Source: Micropterix aruncella
Lineage: Eukaryota; Arthropoda; Insecta; Lepidoptera; Micropterigidae
DNA: 64,000 nt
Assembly (NCBI GenBank): GCA_944548615.1
Contig: OX155961.1
Location: forward strand, 12,400,239-12,464,238
Direction: 5' to 3'
A program made the translations under genes and the position numbers. Positions 11,164-23,893 of the stretch are shown piece after piece (the first letter of the stretch is position 1; each line of letters begins with the position of its first letter). Under the pieces are notes generated by a model. The model made no database searches. It was not told the DNA's origin and saw only the letters and a list, made by a program, of their open reading frames with translations.

Positions 11164-11649
11164 CTTACTAACCGAAACGGTTCCGTTTGTTCATATTTTG
11201 TACGGAACGCTATAAAACCGGAGATGCGATAAACGTCACCTTGGAACGTTAGTAGTTATACGAAAGCTGGTAAGCCCCTACCACCGGCATCAGTTGGGAG
11301 TAGCCGGGCTGACCGCAACATTCAATTTGCATCTTATTGCTCCCGATCGCCGCGGCCTAAAGATGCGTTTTTGTGCCCGCAGCGGGCGGTAAAAATGCGG
11401 TTGCATTGTCACGTCAATGTGAAAACCGCAAAGATTATGTCGCGCGACACGCGTGTCACGGTGCGGCGCATGTCACTCGCTCCTGTGAGCGCATACGGCA
11501 TTTTTATATTCTACTCAGGATGCGCGCACTTGGTTATATTATGATTAACAGAACAAATCATTGTGAGGCTTGACTTCGTAAAGAATATGTATGTATACAT
11601 ATATATTGCAGATACTTTATTTTGCAAAATGATAAGCTTGGTTATTGAG
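11164..11649. other. GC-richer stretch, no gene recognised
   Basis: 11200-11570 is richer in G+C than its surroundings and contains a 66-codon frame (11373-11573) that I do not recognise. Confidence 0.4.
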
Positions 11650-13190
11650 ATGGATGGGTGAAGGGTGATCGTTCGCCGGTATCAAAGGGACTTCTATTAA
11701 ACCTACTTGGCACAGTCGAAAATTATGGACATCGAAACATACATCTCATATAAACATACATAAGCATTTACCAGTCCAATCCGAGAAGTCCTTCGCTATT
11801 ATATTAGTAGCTTTCATTATTTTTATTTCTAAATCAGAGCATCGTCCTATAAATGAATTCTTTCAAAAGATTTTACCAAAAAATCAAATGTCTATTAATG
11901 TTATTATGCAGTTTTATCCTTTATTTTTATTTTATTTTATTTTATTTGGTACCCAAACAGAATATTGACAACACATACAGTGACATATATATACTACAGT
12001 TACATGACTACATCAATATCCTTTTTATATGAGTACACAATTAGCACAATGCATGAACAATGGTTGAATTTAAAAAAAAATACGTATAAAAAAAGGAAAA
12101 AAACAAAAAATACCAGAATTACAGTATTTTAAAGAGGGACGCTTTGAAGGAGAATAAACTATCATGAAATATATCGATGCGATTGTCAAGATGAAATTTG
12201 TTATACAGACGACATATACGTGGGATTACGTTATTTACTCCGGTATAGTTTTTTGCTAAACGTGTTTTAAATAAGTCTGGGTATCGAAGACTTCTTTTAG
12301 TAATGTTAAATTGTATTTTTTCTATACAATAGGTATCGATTTTATTATTTAAAATTTTGTACAGGAACACTAAATCTGCAACCTGCCGGCATTTTTCTAA
12401 TGTGACAAATTTAAAAGCAGTCAGTCTTTCCTCGTAGCCAGTCAGATGATTCTTAAGGCCGCATTTAAATGATAGCATTCTCAGAAATTTCCTTTGAATG
12501 GATTCGACTCTATCGGAGTACGTTTTAAAATATGGGTTCCATATCGAGGACCCAAATTCAAGATGAGAGCGCACTAGTGAGTTATAAAGCAGGATCATGC
12601 CGTTATGATTTTTGAAATTCTTAGTGATCCGCATGATCAACCCCAGCATCCTATTTGCTTTCTCGACTATGTTCTCAATGTGTATCTTGAAATTTAGGTT
12701 TGAGTCAAATGTTATTCCTAGGTCACGGATGCTAGATACATTGCTTAGGTTGTGACCATTTATAGAATAGTCGTATTTAACGTGACCCCTGTTTCTACAA
12801 AAGGACATCGAGTGACATTTACCTATGTTGAGAGCCATTTTATTTTCAGAACACCAAGTGAATAGCGAATCAAGATCTTTTTGTATTTTATGGCAGTCAG
12901 ATATGTTCATAATTTGATTATAAATTTTAACGTCGTCCGCATACATTAAGAAATTACTTTGTTTACCATTACGCCATTTTTTTGTACGTATCATAGTTTT
13001 AAGCGTAACCTCAATCACGAATGAAGACTTAAGTGTTTTCTTTTATAAAAATGAGCTTATCAAGCTTTATTATTTTAATTTATTGGCTGGTTGATAACGA
13101 GCGCAGCACCCTTGTATCATGTTGTTAAATAGTGGCTACGTTTGAAGTTTTGAAATATTTCGATCTGTCACCCTATATTAACACGCTATT
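11650..13190 (+). mobile_element. Family M repeat, split by a LINE
   Basis: 11650-11916 resembles the first half of the family M unit at 25779-26118 (GAAGGGTGATCGTTCGC, ATTAAACCTAC, TCCAATCCGAGAAGTCC). 13019-13190 resembles its second half (GATAACGAGCGCAGCA vs GATAGCGAGCCCAGCA at 25685). The LINE at 11917-13018 separates them, so it inserted into a family M copy. Confidence 0.6.
11917..13018 (-). pseudogene. LINE fragment, RT fingers/palm to C-terminus
   Basis: A clean minus-strand frame (13018-12119, about 299 codons) starts just before the RT catalytic motif FLMYADDVKIY, then shows the thumb (WCSENKMALNIGKC), DLGITFDSNLNF, and a C-terminal region SHLEFGSSIWNPYF. The 5' part (endonuclease, most of RT) is missing. 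It ends in a TAAAA-rich tail at 11917-11946. Type is CR1/Jockey-like; clade not resolved. The absence of stops suggests a fairly young copy. Confidence 0.8.
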
Positions 13191-13194
13191 ATAG

Positions 13195-13720
13195 CCTTCC
13201 ATATGCAAGACGTGCCTTCTTGGACAATATATTCCTATATAAAATTTTAAATAACCATATTGATTCTGCACCCCTTTTGGCCAAATTTCTTTTTAAAAAT
13301 CCTCGGTCTCCCTCTTCTCGTTCAAAAGATACATTTTATATACCCTTTTTTCACACGAACTATGCGAAAAATACCTTTTTCAGACGGTCATATTTACATT
13401 ATAATAAAGCTTCGAATGACCTCGACATATTTTCCGACACGTTGGTTAGTTTTAGGAAAAAAATAGGCGATTTGTTGTTGCATTAGCTTATAGTTTAATT
13501 TGGTTTTAAGTAAAACTTTTTGTTTTTTGGTTGCATTAGTTTGTTTGGTTGCTTGGTTTATTGTTATAAGTTTATAAGTTATTAGCGTAATTTTGATTGT
13601 AAATTTCCCTTTGCTACTATTTATAATGTTTTGAAGTAATGGTAATATAGGTCTATTTGTATTATGTATTATTTTCACACAAATGTACATGAGTGTTTTA
13701 CCTAACTAAAGAAAAAAAAA
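13195..13720 (+). pseudogene. LINE C-terminal fragment and 3' UTR
   Basis: LPYARRAFLDNIFLYKILNN leads to a tail ending VSFRKKIGDLLLH and a stop at 13486. The LDNIFLYKILNN part resembles DLVFLYKILNN in the LINE at 11917-13018, so it is a relative. 13487-13720 is its 3' UTR, ending in an A-run. Confidence 0.65.
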
Positions 13721-13944
13721 ATGTTTTCTGGGTAATGCCTGCGTCAGGAGACGCCATTTTCCTTTAACATAGACGATCGGTATTTTCACGTTCACAAGTT
13801 ACACGTGCGAATCGGATCGACTGGTTTTTACTAGATTTTCCCCTGTAAACAGACAAAAAATAAGTCTTGTTTTTTCGCATAATTTACATTCAGTTGTGCT
13901 CAGTCTATCCATTCAGTTATTGCGACCATACATTCATTGTTAAT

Positions 13945-14220
13945 ATGCCGAAACGCGTAATATATTTTGATAAGTCGGACAGCAATGAATCCAAAAAATT
14001 GGGAAGCGATTTTATTTCTGGAGAGACTTTCAGTGAGAGTGATGAGGAATCCGAGGACGACGTGGATCTAGCAAGTCGTCGTGTGTGGAATTAAGTTGAT
14101 ATGAATAAATATGACAGCTGCTCCTCAAACATTTCCTTGCACTCCAACTCCGGGAGTAAAGGCAAAAAACATGTTCCATGATATACAAACGCAAATATTT
14201 AAAATAGCTACTGAAATCTC
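13945..14220 (+). pseudogene. Acidic N-terminus, possibly piggyBac-like
   Basis: MPKRVIYFDKSDSNESKKLG is followed by an acidic, Ser-rich run (SESDEESEDDVD) and a stop at 14094. Another frame then continues FPCTPTPGVKAKNMF. Acidic Ser/Asp-rich N-termini of this kind are common in piggyBac-type transposases, but no catalytic region follows and I found no TTAA-flanked TIR. The assignment is tentative; a different gene fragment is possible. Confidence 0.3.
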
Positions 14221-14404
14221 CACGCCAGCGGTTGGGGGTTAAGAAACGGCATTTGTCGATATAATCAATATAATGCATTCATTGATTTACGCTTTAATTA
14301 GGCATTATTCTAAAGATTTTATTTTGCAAAATGATGAGCTTGCTACTACCTACTGAAACACATTTTTAATACTTATTAATTTATTTACGTAGTATGTCAA
14401 CACT

Positions 14405-15966
14405 AATGTGTCGATAGACTAATCACGAAACTTGAGAAACTCGGAGTTTTAGACGTAGAGTTGGACTGGTTTCGTAGCTATATAACTGGACGCACGCAGC
14501 AAGTTAAAATTGACAGCGAGACAAGTGAATCCCTGCCGTGTTCCTATGGGGTCCCACAGGGCAGCACACTGGGCCCAATACTCTTCTTAGTGTACATAAA
14601 TGAGCTATGCCAGCTTCAGGTTCAGGGCTCCGTACTGTCCTACGCCGACGACATTGTGTTGCTATTCTACGGCGACACATGGACGTCTTCGTTTGACAGG
14701 GCGACTGCGGGACTGAAGTTGGCTAAACGATGGCTTGACAATAATCTTTTGACGCTAAACGAGTACAAGACTAAATATATGACCTTTAGCATCGACCATA
14801 GACATCATCCCAATACTAACCACCATATTACGTTACATAAATGCGACTACATGAACTGTACATGTTTACCACTTGAACGCACGAACACAGTAAAATATAT
14901 AGGAATAGTCATTGACCAAAATCTAAAATGTACACAACACATTGAGGCTACGACTAAACGGACTAGAAAGTTGATTTATATATTTAAAAATATAAGAAGC
15001 ATACTCAACATTAACCTACTACGGACTGTTTACTATGCACTGGCTCAGGCTTTACTTACATACGGACAAATCGGTTGGGGCGGTATGGCAAGAATAAATC
15101 TTGACCCACTGGTCAAAGCGCAAAAGGCTTTGCTCAGAGTCATTAACAAGAAGCCATATCGCTTCCCGTCAGACAACCTATATACAGACTTTAAAGTACT
15201 TGACGTACGCCAACTATACATACGCGCTGTTCTGGTGCGCTATCGGAGGGACCTCATGAGGAACACGGATAAAGACAAACCTGAGCACAAACACAACACT
15301 AGACACAAAGACAAACAGATTCAACCAAAAATGAGGACTGTATACGGACAACGACACTACGCATATCTCGCACCTAAACTTTATAATATATTTAACTCGT
15401 ACACAGGACAGATTTTAAACATAACCGACAACCAGTTCAAGAGACGGGTGTCTCATTGGCTCTCAAATTATACTAGAGATGAATGCAAAAGTATGATATA
15501 TTAAAATATTTTATTTCTAACCACAAATTATAGGATATACAGATGTAAATTATGGATATACATATATACAGATTATAATATGTTATATTTTATTATATTA
15601 TACTATATTATATATAAATATACTACATTATTTTATATGTTATAATATATGACATGATATTATATTGTAAAATGTTATGTTATATTATATTACTTATATT
15701 ATATTATGCTAAATTATATTACGTATTGTTTTTTATGATACGGAAGAAAGACAGCAGGCAAGGCGTACAGGCTCAGCAAATACCACAGAACTTTATATCC
15801 ATCACCCCAACACAGGCGTATACCTAGTGGGGTGATGTAATCCTGACAAGTAATGCCCTTTCGCGATTTTTATCATATGTATTTTTTTTATGTGTTAAAA
15901 AATTAACCCAATCTATTTTATGTAACTATAAAAAATTGGATAAATAAATAAAATAAAATAAATAAA
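14405..15966 (+). mobile_element. 5'-truncated LINE with RT C-half, 3' UTR and tail
   Basis: The longest RT trace here. The open frame runs from about 14407 to 15504: DRLITKLEKLGVLDVELDWF, GVPQGSTLGPILFLVYINEL, catalytic YADDIVLL, thumb WLDNNLLTLNEYKTKY, then GQIGWGG and KALLRVINKKPYRF. The endonuclease and the first RT blocks are absent; there is no internal stop. The 3' UTR is AT-rich with TATATTA runs and ends in TAAA/AATAA repeats at 15935-15966. CR1/Jockey-type. Same family as the copies at 49607-50840 and 42815-43612. Confidence 0.85.
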
Positions 15967-16402
15967 TGTACTTCCACAATAGTAGCATTTGCAAATAACG
16001 ACATACATTGTAATCTCCGGTCCAAGTATAATAAATTATTCGCAAATGCTGCCGGTAATTCTGCATGTGCTAAGTATGATGCATGATTTCGGCTCAACGT
16101 CTCAGCAAATTTCCCAGCCAAGTATCTGCTCAAGCGACGACTTAACCTTCCGGTTTTGCCATATTTATCACGAGAATATGAAGCTCTCGATTGCATTACC
16201 GTATATGTAATTGCGTAAGCTCTTCCGTGATATTTCCGATAGATTGTGGAGACTTATGGTTATGAATTGTAAATTACATGATTATGTTGTCACGGGAATA
16301 TAGGAAAGGAATCTTATTTGTTATGTCGTTTAAAGTTAAAATTGAGACGGAGAATATGAAATCGAAGACTATCGTTGTTGTTTGACATTATAAATAGGAT
16401 AA
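15967..16402. other. Unassigned stretch with one protein-like frame
   Basis: The minus strand is open from about 16252 to 15918 (contains SRASYSRDKYGKTG and KFAETLSRNHASYL). I do not recognise it and see no splice or homology support. 16357-16402 carries the ATCGAAGACTATCG...TTTGACATTATAAATAGGAT motif shared with the Penelope-like fragment at 52625-53077. Confidence 0.35.
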
Positions 16403-17215
16403 CAAGCAAATATATGAAAAAGAATAAAAACACGACCGCCGATACATACCGATACCATGTACTATTGTATTTATAATTATTTTAGTAACAGTTTTTTAAA
16501 GAAATATTTGTAGTTTATGTATTTATTCACATATATCATGTGCGGATTGTACTCAATCAGACCTTTCATTTGACACTAAACACGATAAATTTATGACAAT
16601 TTATTGATATTTGGACATTTAGACAACTACTTACTTGATATTTGGACAGTTAATGTACCTCAGGATGACACAAACAATCTAACAATACCACACACTTTGA
16701 AATCGGTTAAAGAGTTTGGAAGTTATAGTAAAATAAAGAAATGAAAACATACATAGATGAATCCTGAACAAATTATACACCTTTTTTTGTTGGGTAGTCG
16801 TCTAAAAGGAATACAAAAATACGACTGACCTTAGAGAAAGTAAACTATTTTATTTATAATTATTTTTATTACGGTTTTTTTATGAAATATTTGTGGTTAT
16901 TGTGTATATCCATATAGATACACGTATATTTCTGGAATTTACTTAATCAGACCTTTTATTTGACACTAAACACATTAAAATTATGTTAATTTATTGACAT
17001 TTGAACATTTGGGCATTTAGACGACTACTTACTTGATATTTGGACAGTTAGAAACCTTGTGATGAGTTAAGAAACATAACGATTCTAACAACATAAAATT
17101 CTAAATCGGCTCAAGAGTTTAAAAGTTATGGTGGAACAAGGACACGGAAAACGTTCATACATGAATATTAAACGCTTAACATTCCTTTTTTTGGGCGGCT
17201 GTTTGAAAATAGTAT
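16403..17215 (+). repeat. Two family S repeats in tandem
   Basis: Family S is an unclassified repeat of about 420 bp. It starts near AACAAGTAAATATATTAAAAAG, contains CAGACCTTTCATTTGACAC, TTTGGACATTTAGACAACTA and AAATCGGTTCAAG, and ends CTTTTTTGTTGGGCAGTCGT. Copies here are 16403-16806 and, partial at its start, 16807-17215. No coding frame is conserved between copies. Confidence 0.75.
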
Positions 17216-17224
17216 AACACCGAA

Positions 17225-17520
17225 TCTCTTGCGCGGTATCTAGCTGATGTTAGGTTGTGGCGGACTGTGGTGCCCTTTGCCTGTCTTTTTTACACGGGAT
17301 CGAGTGGTCAACATTTCGAATCAATAGTAGTTGACATCAGGTCAACAAACATCCCCGCTGCTTAGGAAAAGTATAAGATGATTCTTCGCCGGCTTTACGC
17401 CGGTATAAAATGGTACTCCCCTGGTTATTCGCCGGAGTGCACAGTCAATTGGCTAACGCTGCACCATGCACAAACCGCCCAGCAGCATCCGGAAATCAAG
17501 CCGACCCAAGGTATTGACCA
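17225..17520 (+). repeat. Diverged family R relative
   Basis: Matches part of the family R copy at 52440-52600: CTTGCGCGGTATCTAGCTGA, GTTGACATCAGGTCAACAA and CCCGCTGCTTAG occur in order. Confidence 0.5.
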
Positions 17521-19499
17521 AGGTATCGACCAGATTCCACTGAAACCCACTGATTAACCCACTAAAAAGGCACTAGCCTTAGTGGGGAACTGTATCTTTT
17601 CTTGATTTGTATCTTTTATCTTTGATTTGTATCTTTTTTATGAATAAAGACTACTACAAAAAAATATCATAATGGCCCAAGCTGCACTGAACCGTTAGCT
17701 GCCAGATACGTAGGTACAGATAGATAGTACCTACTTAAAGTCAGTATCGGTCAAGTACGCTAATAGCCCAAAAAAACACAAATTCGGCTGAGAAAACTAC
17801 GTCGGGACGGCTTTAATTCACTAAATGATTCAATTGATAAGTTCAATTTCGAACTTCATCCATCAAGCATTTTGCCATTTCATCAATTTGATTTAATAGG
17901 TCAAATGCTTTAAAATATGACATGTTATAGAAGACGAAATTAGACTTTCAAAAAAAAAAAATACTTGAGTCATTTTGCCAATAATATAGAGGCAAAATCA
18001 ATACTATTTAATATGCTCAACCACCGACGCCATTAGTTAGTTTATGAGTGCCTAATTAATTAATCGTATCGCATGTACGACATACGACATACCATATATA
18101 TTAAGAGGATGGCCCTGAACGAGCAGTCCTTATCGTGACCGCATTGGACGTTGCCAATATACGATAATTTTAACACCACTTCGGGGTCCGGCGAAGACAC
18201 TAATTCAAGTGCGCAAGGAGTCTGTTCACTGTCAACGCGGCGTACCACAATCGCACGGTTGCCAGCGGATCTGGATTTGCAGTATGTCGATTTATAGGTT
18301 CATATAATTTACAGCAATTTATAGGTTTATAGGATTCATAGGATTTCTAGCGCAGTCACTTAAGTAAAAAAAGGGGTCAACCTCGGAATGAGAGATAAAA
18401 GCTGGAAACTCGTAAACACCTTCATTTTGGCGTTTTAAAAGTTGCCTCAAAAGTCTCATAAAATCTCGTGTCTGCGTCGTAAAAATATTCAGGGCGAAAA
18501 TCACAAAATTCGGGTTTTCGCGATTATCTAGGATTCTATAGCTCCATTGATGTTAACAACTATGATAAAAATTGTGGAGAATAACATTTGCGAAAAATTT
18601 GATTTCAAACATTTTTTCATGAGCTCAGCCGTTTTTGAGATAGAGGGCGGAGAGCGCGCCGCGCTCAGCCATACATAGCGTTATTCGCTGAGATTCACAG
18701 TTGACCTTGCATTACAGTAGATAATGTATATATATATACAATAGATATGATATATACAATAGATATGATGTATATATATACAATACAATATTTATAACAT
18801 CATTATGTTATATTAATAATAATATTACTCTTATATTATATATTTTGAAGACACGGCCGCTCTTGAATCATCAAACATTACTAGACTACTGCCTAGACAC
18901 AGGCCTAGGTCTAGTGAGGTAGTAAAATCTACATGGGATTGTACCTTTTTTTACTGAATACTTAAGCACTATACTTATTATCTACTGCACTGCTAGTTTT
19001 AATCAATAGTTATTACTAAATTAAATATTAATGATGTACATTAATTATATAAATAAAATAAACTTAAAAAAGATGAAACGTCTGACATCCGCGCCTAGTC
19101 GTAAGCTACTCGCGCGAAGCTTCCCTCGACCGCATCACGACGGGTGCGGGCGGCCGTGAGATGAAGAATAAAGCGCAATCTGTCATCCGCCAACTTCGGC
19201 GATTAATTATCTCTCAAGTGATTTATGATTGGCGACGAGTCCGCCTTAACACCGCTCTGACATTAACATAAAGCCCGAGAGCCGCCCGCGAAAACAGGCC
19301 ACTTCTGTCGCCGCTTGGCCGTAATGTTAACATAGTCTGGGTCGGAGATACAGACAGAGAGAGATCTTCAAGTGTAAGCGTGAGATGGGAATCCCCTGGG
19401 AAATATGCGATACGGTTTCACTCAATGGAAGTGTAGTATGGAACAACTGACCAAAAGTTAGTACGAAATGGTGCATAATGTGGAGCGTACTACTACTAG
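17521..19499. other. No gene recognised; GC-rich block near 19.1-19.3 kb
   Basis: Mostly AT-rich with a TATATA patch near 18726-18780. 19081-19330 is CpG-rich with ATTAATTA and TTTATGATTGG inside. It looks less repeat-like than the surroundings and may be unique host sequence. Frames at 18060-18248 and 18319-18504 are not recognised. Confidence 0.4.
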
Positions 19500-20155
19500 A
19501 GATGTCAACTACAACGGGCGAATCCGTCAATTCAAGAAGTTTTAACGATATTAGATCGTTCTATCTACCGTGAGGTGAGCGTAGAAGACTTCAGATCCAC
19601 TGTCTAGTTACGTCACTCGCCCGTAAAAGACCAACGTTAGGAAATAACCAGGTTTATCACCCAGCGGGTCGACACACACATTCTTACTTCCAGTTGCAAC
19701 CAGATTACTCCGGTCTTCCGACTGGTTACATGGTATAGGTCGCTTGCGCAGTCCTCTCCCTTACGTAGCGGTGATACAGTGTCTACCGAATCTATGGCAG
19801 ACCACGGCATCCTTTACCCGGCTGTTCACCCGGTATTGGGTAGCCGATTGGTCATTTCAAGGGCAGTTCATAATGTTAACAACTACGCCGTTCTATAGGG
19901 GACAGTACTGTTTCCAAACTCCCCCGGATATCAGTCGGAATGCACAATCGATTGACTGACGCCGCACGGTGCGCAAACCATCCAGGAGCGCGCGAAGGTT
20001 GACTCCCGGGGAAAACTGGCCCGCAGGCCAGAGTCCTACCCGGGCTCGCCGCACTTCTTCGTCGAGGCCGCCGAATAGGTGTTGACCCGTGAGTTTGTCC
20101 GCATGGGTCTTAGTGGCCTATCTGCAACAGAGCTCATTAGCTCCAATGTCGAGCG
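19500..20155 (+). mobile_element. Family R copy
   Basis: One of the longer copies, from ACTACAACGGGCGAATCCGT to the far-end sequence near GAGCTCATTAGCTCC. It shares the blocks AGTCCTCTCCCTTACG, ACCGAATCTATGGCAGACCA and GCGCAAACCATCCAGGAGCG with other copies. Confidence 0.7.
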
Positions 20156-21463
20156 TACTGTCTTAATTCGTTCCTCGCTATCTTGTATGATGTTCAGCCC
20201 CGGGATCTGGGGAAAGTGTGTGGGGGGGGGGGGGGGGTGGCAGACACCTGCCCCGGCCGGCAATTTTAAGGGGCGCCAACTTCATGTATTTAAAAAAAAC
20301 GCATGACACTAATGCGCCTAGTATCCAGCCCCCGAATTCAGAAGCGACGATACGACACGCGATTGTCGTCACTCGACGATATTTGCGATTCTGGAAGCGA
20401 TTTGCCAGTCCTTCAATCGTCAGAAGTAAGGTTAGGACAGTCGACATCGCGTGAGATGTCGTCTGCATGTTGTTGCTCTATGAGATAGCTGGGAAAAAGC
20501 AGTAAAAATCCCCATTCAGCAAAAAATACAGACTATTCTCACCCAATACGATTGAAAATTGAATATAACGCCGAGAAATAAGAATATTTGATTTAAAATA
20601 TAAAGGACGCGATCCGAATCGCCCTTAGCTCAAAGAACTAATCACTCTCAGAGCCGGGTCCGAATTGAGCATACCGCTCTCACTGCTGAACGGCCCGCCC
20701 CAACCAATCAGAACACGATAACGGGGTGGGAATCACGTGTGAAGTATCGAGTTCCGAAATTAGCTGACGATTCTTAAACAGAATCAGTCAAGTAGTCAGA
20801 TCTATGACGATATCGAATTCGATGTCGTTTCGCTTTGACGTATCGTATCGCCACTTTTGAATCCCGGGGCAGGGCGCGTCAGACTATAGATTGTTCATTT
20901 GAACGCATCCTAAGTTGGTGTCGGTGTTAACGCTAGTAAGTCAGTAAAAGAGTCAAAAATATTTTAGATTCCTATAGTTTTAGAGTAAAATACATTCAGC
21001 AAAAAAAAATTAAAAAATAATGAAATTCTGCAGAATTTCGTTAAAGTTGGTTTTGTAGTCCCGAAATATTGCTATTTTTTAACGTTTATTTTTTACACAA
21101 CTAATAGTATCGCAATTATGGACTCGCACTAATGGCACGCTAATTTCATTTTATTATAATTCCGTGAAATAACACCGTCTGTCACTGTACGCATTATGAA
21201 GATTTCAAAATGTCGTATTTATGCACGCACATTTCAATATTTAGTTATTTTAATGTTTCGTATACTGTTAAGATAGCTACAATGTTGCATCAATTAGCAA
21301 TTTAAAGGAGCTATCTTGTGCATTAGCAAGATTACTGTCATTTGCTTCTGTGAGAGCTTTACTGGAAATATGTTGATATCAACACACTTCTTAGCTATTG
21401 AATTGTTGCACCATAGAAATACTCATAGATTTAATCCATTTGAGACAATATAAATCCTTCACA
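20156..21463. other. Unassigned; G-tract and non-repeat-looking DNA
   Basis: A 16-base G run sits at 20221-20236. 20570-20880 contains CCAACCAATCAG, CACGTG and GATATCGAATTCGATGTCG, and is G+C-richer. I found no coding frame. From 20930 on it is AT-rich. Confidence 0.4.
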
Positions 21464-22500
21464 TCTATACTAATATTATAAAGAGGTAATGTTTGTGAGT
21501 TTGTGTGGTTGTAGGAAGTAATCTCTGGATCTACTAAACCGACGTAGAAAATTCTTTTACCAATAGAAAGCCACGTTATTTGTGAGTGTCACAGGCTATA
21601 TATTAATCCGAAAAATTAAGACTTTTTCGTGGTAGTCGGATTTTCAAAGTAAGTCTGAGAAAACACGGTCGAACGAAAACGATTCTAACGAACGCTGCCT
21701 TAACGATGAGAGTTACATATATGATTATGTTCTAGAAAAAAGTTGTAGAGTTTGATGATGCCTACAAAAAAGTCAGCGACAGCATAGGTCCAACTTTCAT
21801 ATTTGAGTCACAAAAAGTAGTTTTTTTATATTAAAAAAAATGTTTTAATCGTTGGTCATGTTTATTGGTCATAATATCAATAATTATGAATTCTTCTCAA
21901 AATAAGTAAATTTACCGTCTCAAGTAATTAAAAGAAAAGAGTTTTTCCTTTTACTGAATAAATAAAACTAATGCATCAAGGAATGGAGTACTCACACGCT
22001 GCTGTGAGCTTTATAATACCCATTTAAATGGTATTGATATGTTTAATAATTCCATAATCACTTACAAATACTCCGTAAATCAAACTCTAACCGATACAAT
22101 AAGCTGACTTGGTTTTTAGCTATTTTTATTGATTATTATTATTATTATTATTATATTTTATATACGCCATTACTAATATCATACCCGCTCACACTCCACA
22201 CTTACACGCTCAACACACTTCCACAAACACATACACACACCCTGCATACTCGACTCTTATGTACTTCTAAAATTGAAAAAAAATAAATTGAAGGTACGTT
22301 AGTTTTATTAAGTAGTTAAAAAAAACGTAATTTATGTAATTTTATTGAAATCCGTAACCGGTTTTATTTGTTGTAAATCTGCATACATTTAAAAAAATAT
22401 TATTACTGTAATACTGTGTGATTTCTCAATAAAGAATTGAATTGAATTGAATTGAAATAATTAAAGAGATAAAACGGCATAGGTATGGAACCGCGACCGT
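21464..22500 (+). mobile_element. Helitron-like copy 1, split by a LINE
   Basis: Begins TCTATACTAATATTATAAAG, then GTTTGTGAGTTTGTG and GGATCTACTAAACCGA, the pattern of Lepidoptera Helitron-like non-autonomous repeats. It runs 21464-21965, is interrupted by a LINE 3' fragment (21966-22455), and resumes to about 22500 with GGCATAGGTATGGAACCGCG. Both segments align to the copy that follows. Confidence 0.7.
21966..22455 (+). pseudogene. LINE 3' end inserted in Helitron-like copy 1
   Basis: No RT motif remains. The sequence shows a CA-rich 3' UTR (22190-22250) like that of the LINE at 22774-23769 and ends in GAATT repeats. The Helitron-like sequence resumes right after. Confidence 0.55.
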
Positions 22501-22507
22501 GTCGTAA

Positions 22508-23893
22508 TCTAAACTAATATTATAAAGTGGTAAAGTTTGTGAGTTTGTGAGGTTGTAGGAAGTAATCTCTGGATCTACTAAACCGATTTTGAAAATTCTT
22601 TTAATAATAGTAAGTAAGTAAGTTCTGAAGAAAAGTTGTAGAGCTTGATAATGCCTACAAAAAAGTCAGCGACAGCATATGTCTAACTTTTATATTTGTC
22701 ACAAAAATTAGTTTTTTATATTAAAAAAATAATTTAAACCGTTAGGTCATGTTTATTGGTCATAATATCAACAATGATGAAATTCTGGAAGTAGATCGAG
22801 TGCGTGATCTAGGAGTCATCTTAGATCGCAAGCTTTTGATGGATAAGCACATTGATTCAGTCGTCAACAGGGCTTACAGCACCCTCGGTTTTATTATGAG
22901 AGTTTGTATACCTCTTAAAAACACTCATTCTTTGACAACGGTTTATGTTGCATACGTACGCAGCCTGCTTGAATTTGCTTCTAATATTTGGTCTCCACAG
23001 TATGCTATATACAAGCTGAGGATTGAGCGTATTCAAAAACGATTTATACGTCATCTAAATCACCGCTTATTTTCCAACGGCTTGTCGTACGCTGAAGGTC
23101 TGCAACGCTATGGTTTAGAGACATTAGAGGACCGGCGAGTAGTATCAGATATGTCGTTTCTATATAAAATTGTTCATACTGGGTTGGACAGTTCATAACT
23201 CCTGAGTAGGGTGAGCATACGAGCGCCTTCCCGACTCGCACGTGCTCACTCAACTTTTTACGTACCAAGGTTCAACACTAACTATGGTTCCAATTCGTTA
23301 TTGCCGCGCGTTATGCATGCATACAATGTATGCTTTAACGATATTGACATATTTAACCATCAGAATAGTCGATCCTTTGTTAAGGAGGTACGTGAAAAGC
23401 TGATTATCAGATCGGATTGAATTAGCATGCACAAGCACTCACAAGCACATTCGCACTACAGATACACACACCCACACACACATACATACACCCTCATACA
23501 CATACAAACACACACATACACATACTCACACATACACGCTCTCCATCACACAAACACACACTAACATCCATACACTCGCACATAGCGATTTTAATTGTTA
23601 CTTTTAAATTCTTTTTGGTTTTATTTATATTGTATTGTTTAGCATATTTTGTAATCCTTATATAGCAAATAATTTAAAACATCATTGGCTTTGTTACTGG
23701 TATATATATTATGCTTATACGTATTTTTTTATGCTGTATGTTTTTAAGAAAAATAAAATAAAAATAAAATTATGAATTCATATCAAAAAAGGTAAATTTA
23801 TCGTCTCAAGTGTTTACAACAAAAGACTTTTCCCTTTTACTGCATAAATGGTTAAAGAGATAATACGACATAGGTATGGAACCGCAACCTTAC
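22508..23893 (+). mobile_element. Helitron-like copy 2, split by a second LINE
   Basis: A head-to-tail neighbour of copy 1, starting TCTAAACTAATATTATAAAG. It runs 22508-22773, is interrupted by a LINE (22774-23769), and resumes with TTATGAATTCATATC to about 23893. The break differs from the one in copy 1. Confidence 0.7.
22774..23769 (+). pseudogene. LINE post-RT region with one internal stop
   Basis: From DEILEVDRVRDLGVILDRKL through EFASNIWSPQY and SFLYKIVHTGLD to a TAA at 23196-23198, then the same frame goes on (SRLARAHSTFYVPRFNTNYG) to a stop at 23420. Apart from that one nonsense codon the frame is intact. The first few codons of the 149-codon frame (MFIGHNIN) come from the Helitron-like flank. 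The 3' UTR is CACACA-rich; the tail is AAAATAAAATAAAAATAAAA. CR1/Jockey-like. Confidence 0.7.

Noticed and set aside
15918..16252. Minus-strand frame with SRASYSRDKYGKTG
   Set aside because: Protein-like, but with no recognised family, no start context and no splice support; left unassigned.
20079..20468. Overlapping frames rich in Pro/Gly around 20.2 kb
   Set aside because: Produced by the G tract and the end of a family R copy.
23430..23580. CACACA/CATACA-rich run as a CRISPR-like or regulatory array
   Set aside because: No regular spacer length; it is the simple-sequence 3' UTR of a LINE.
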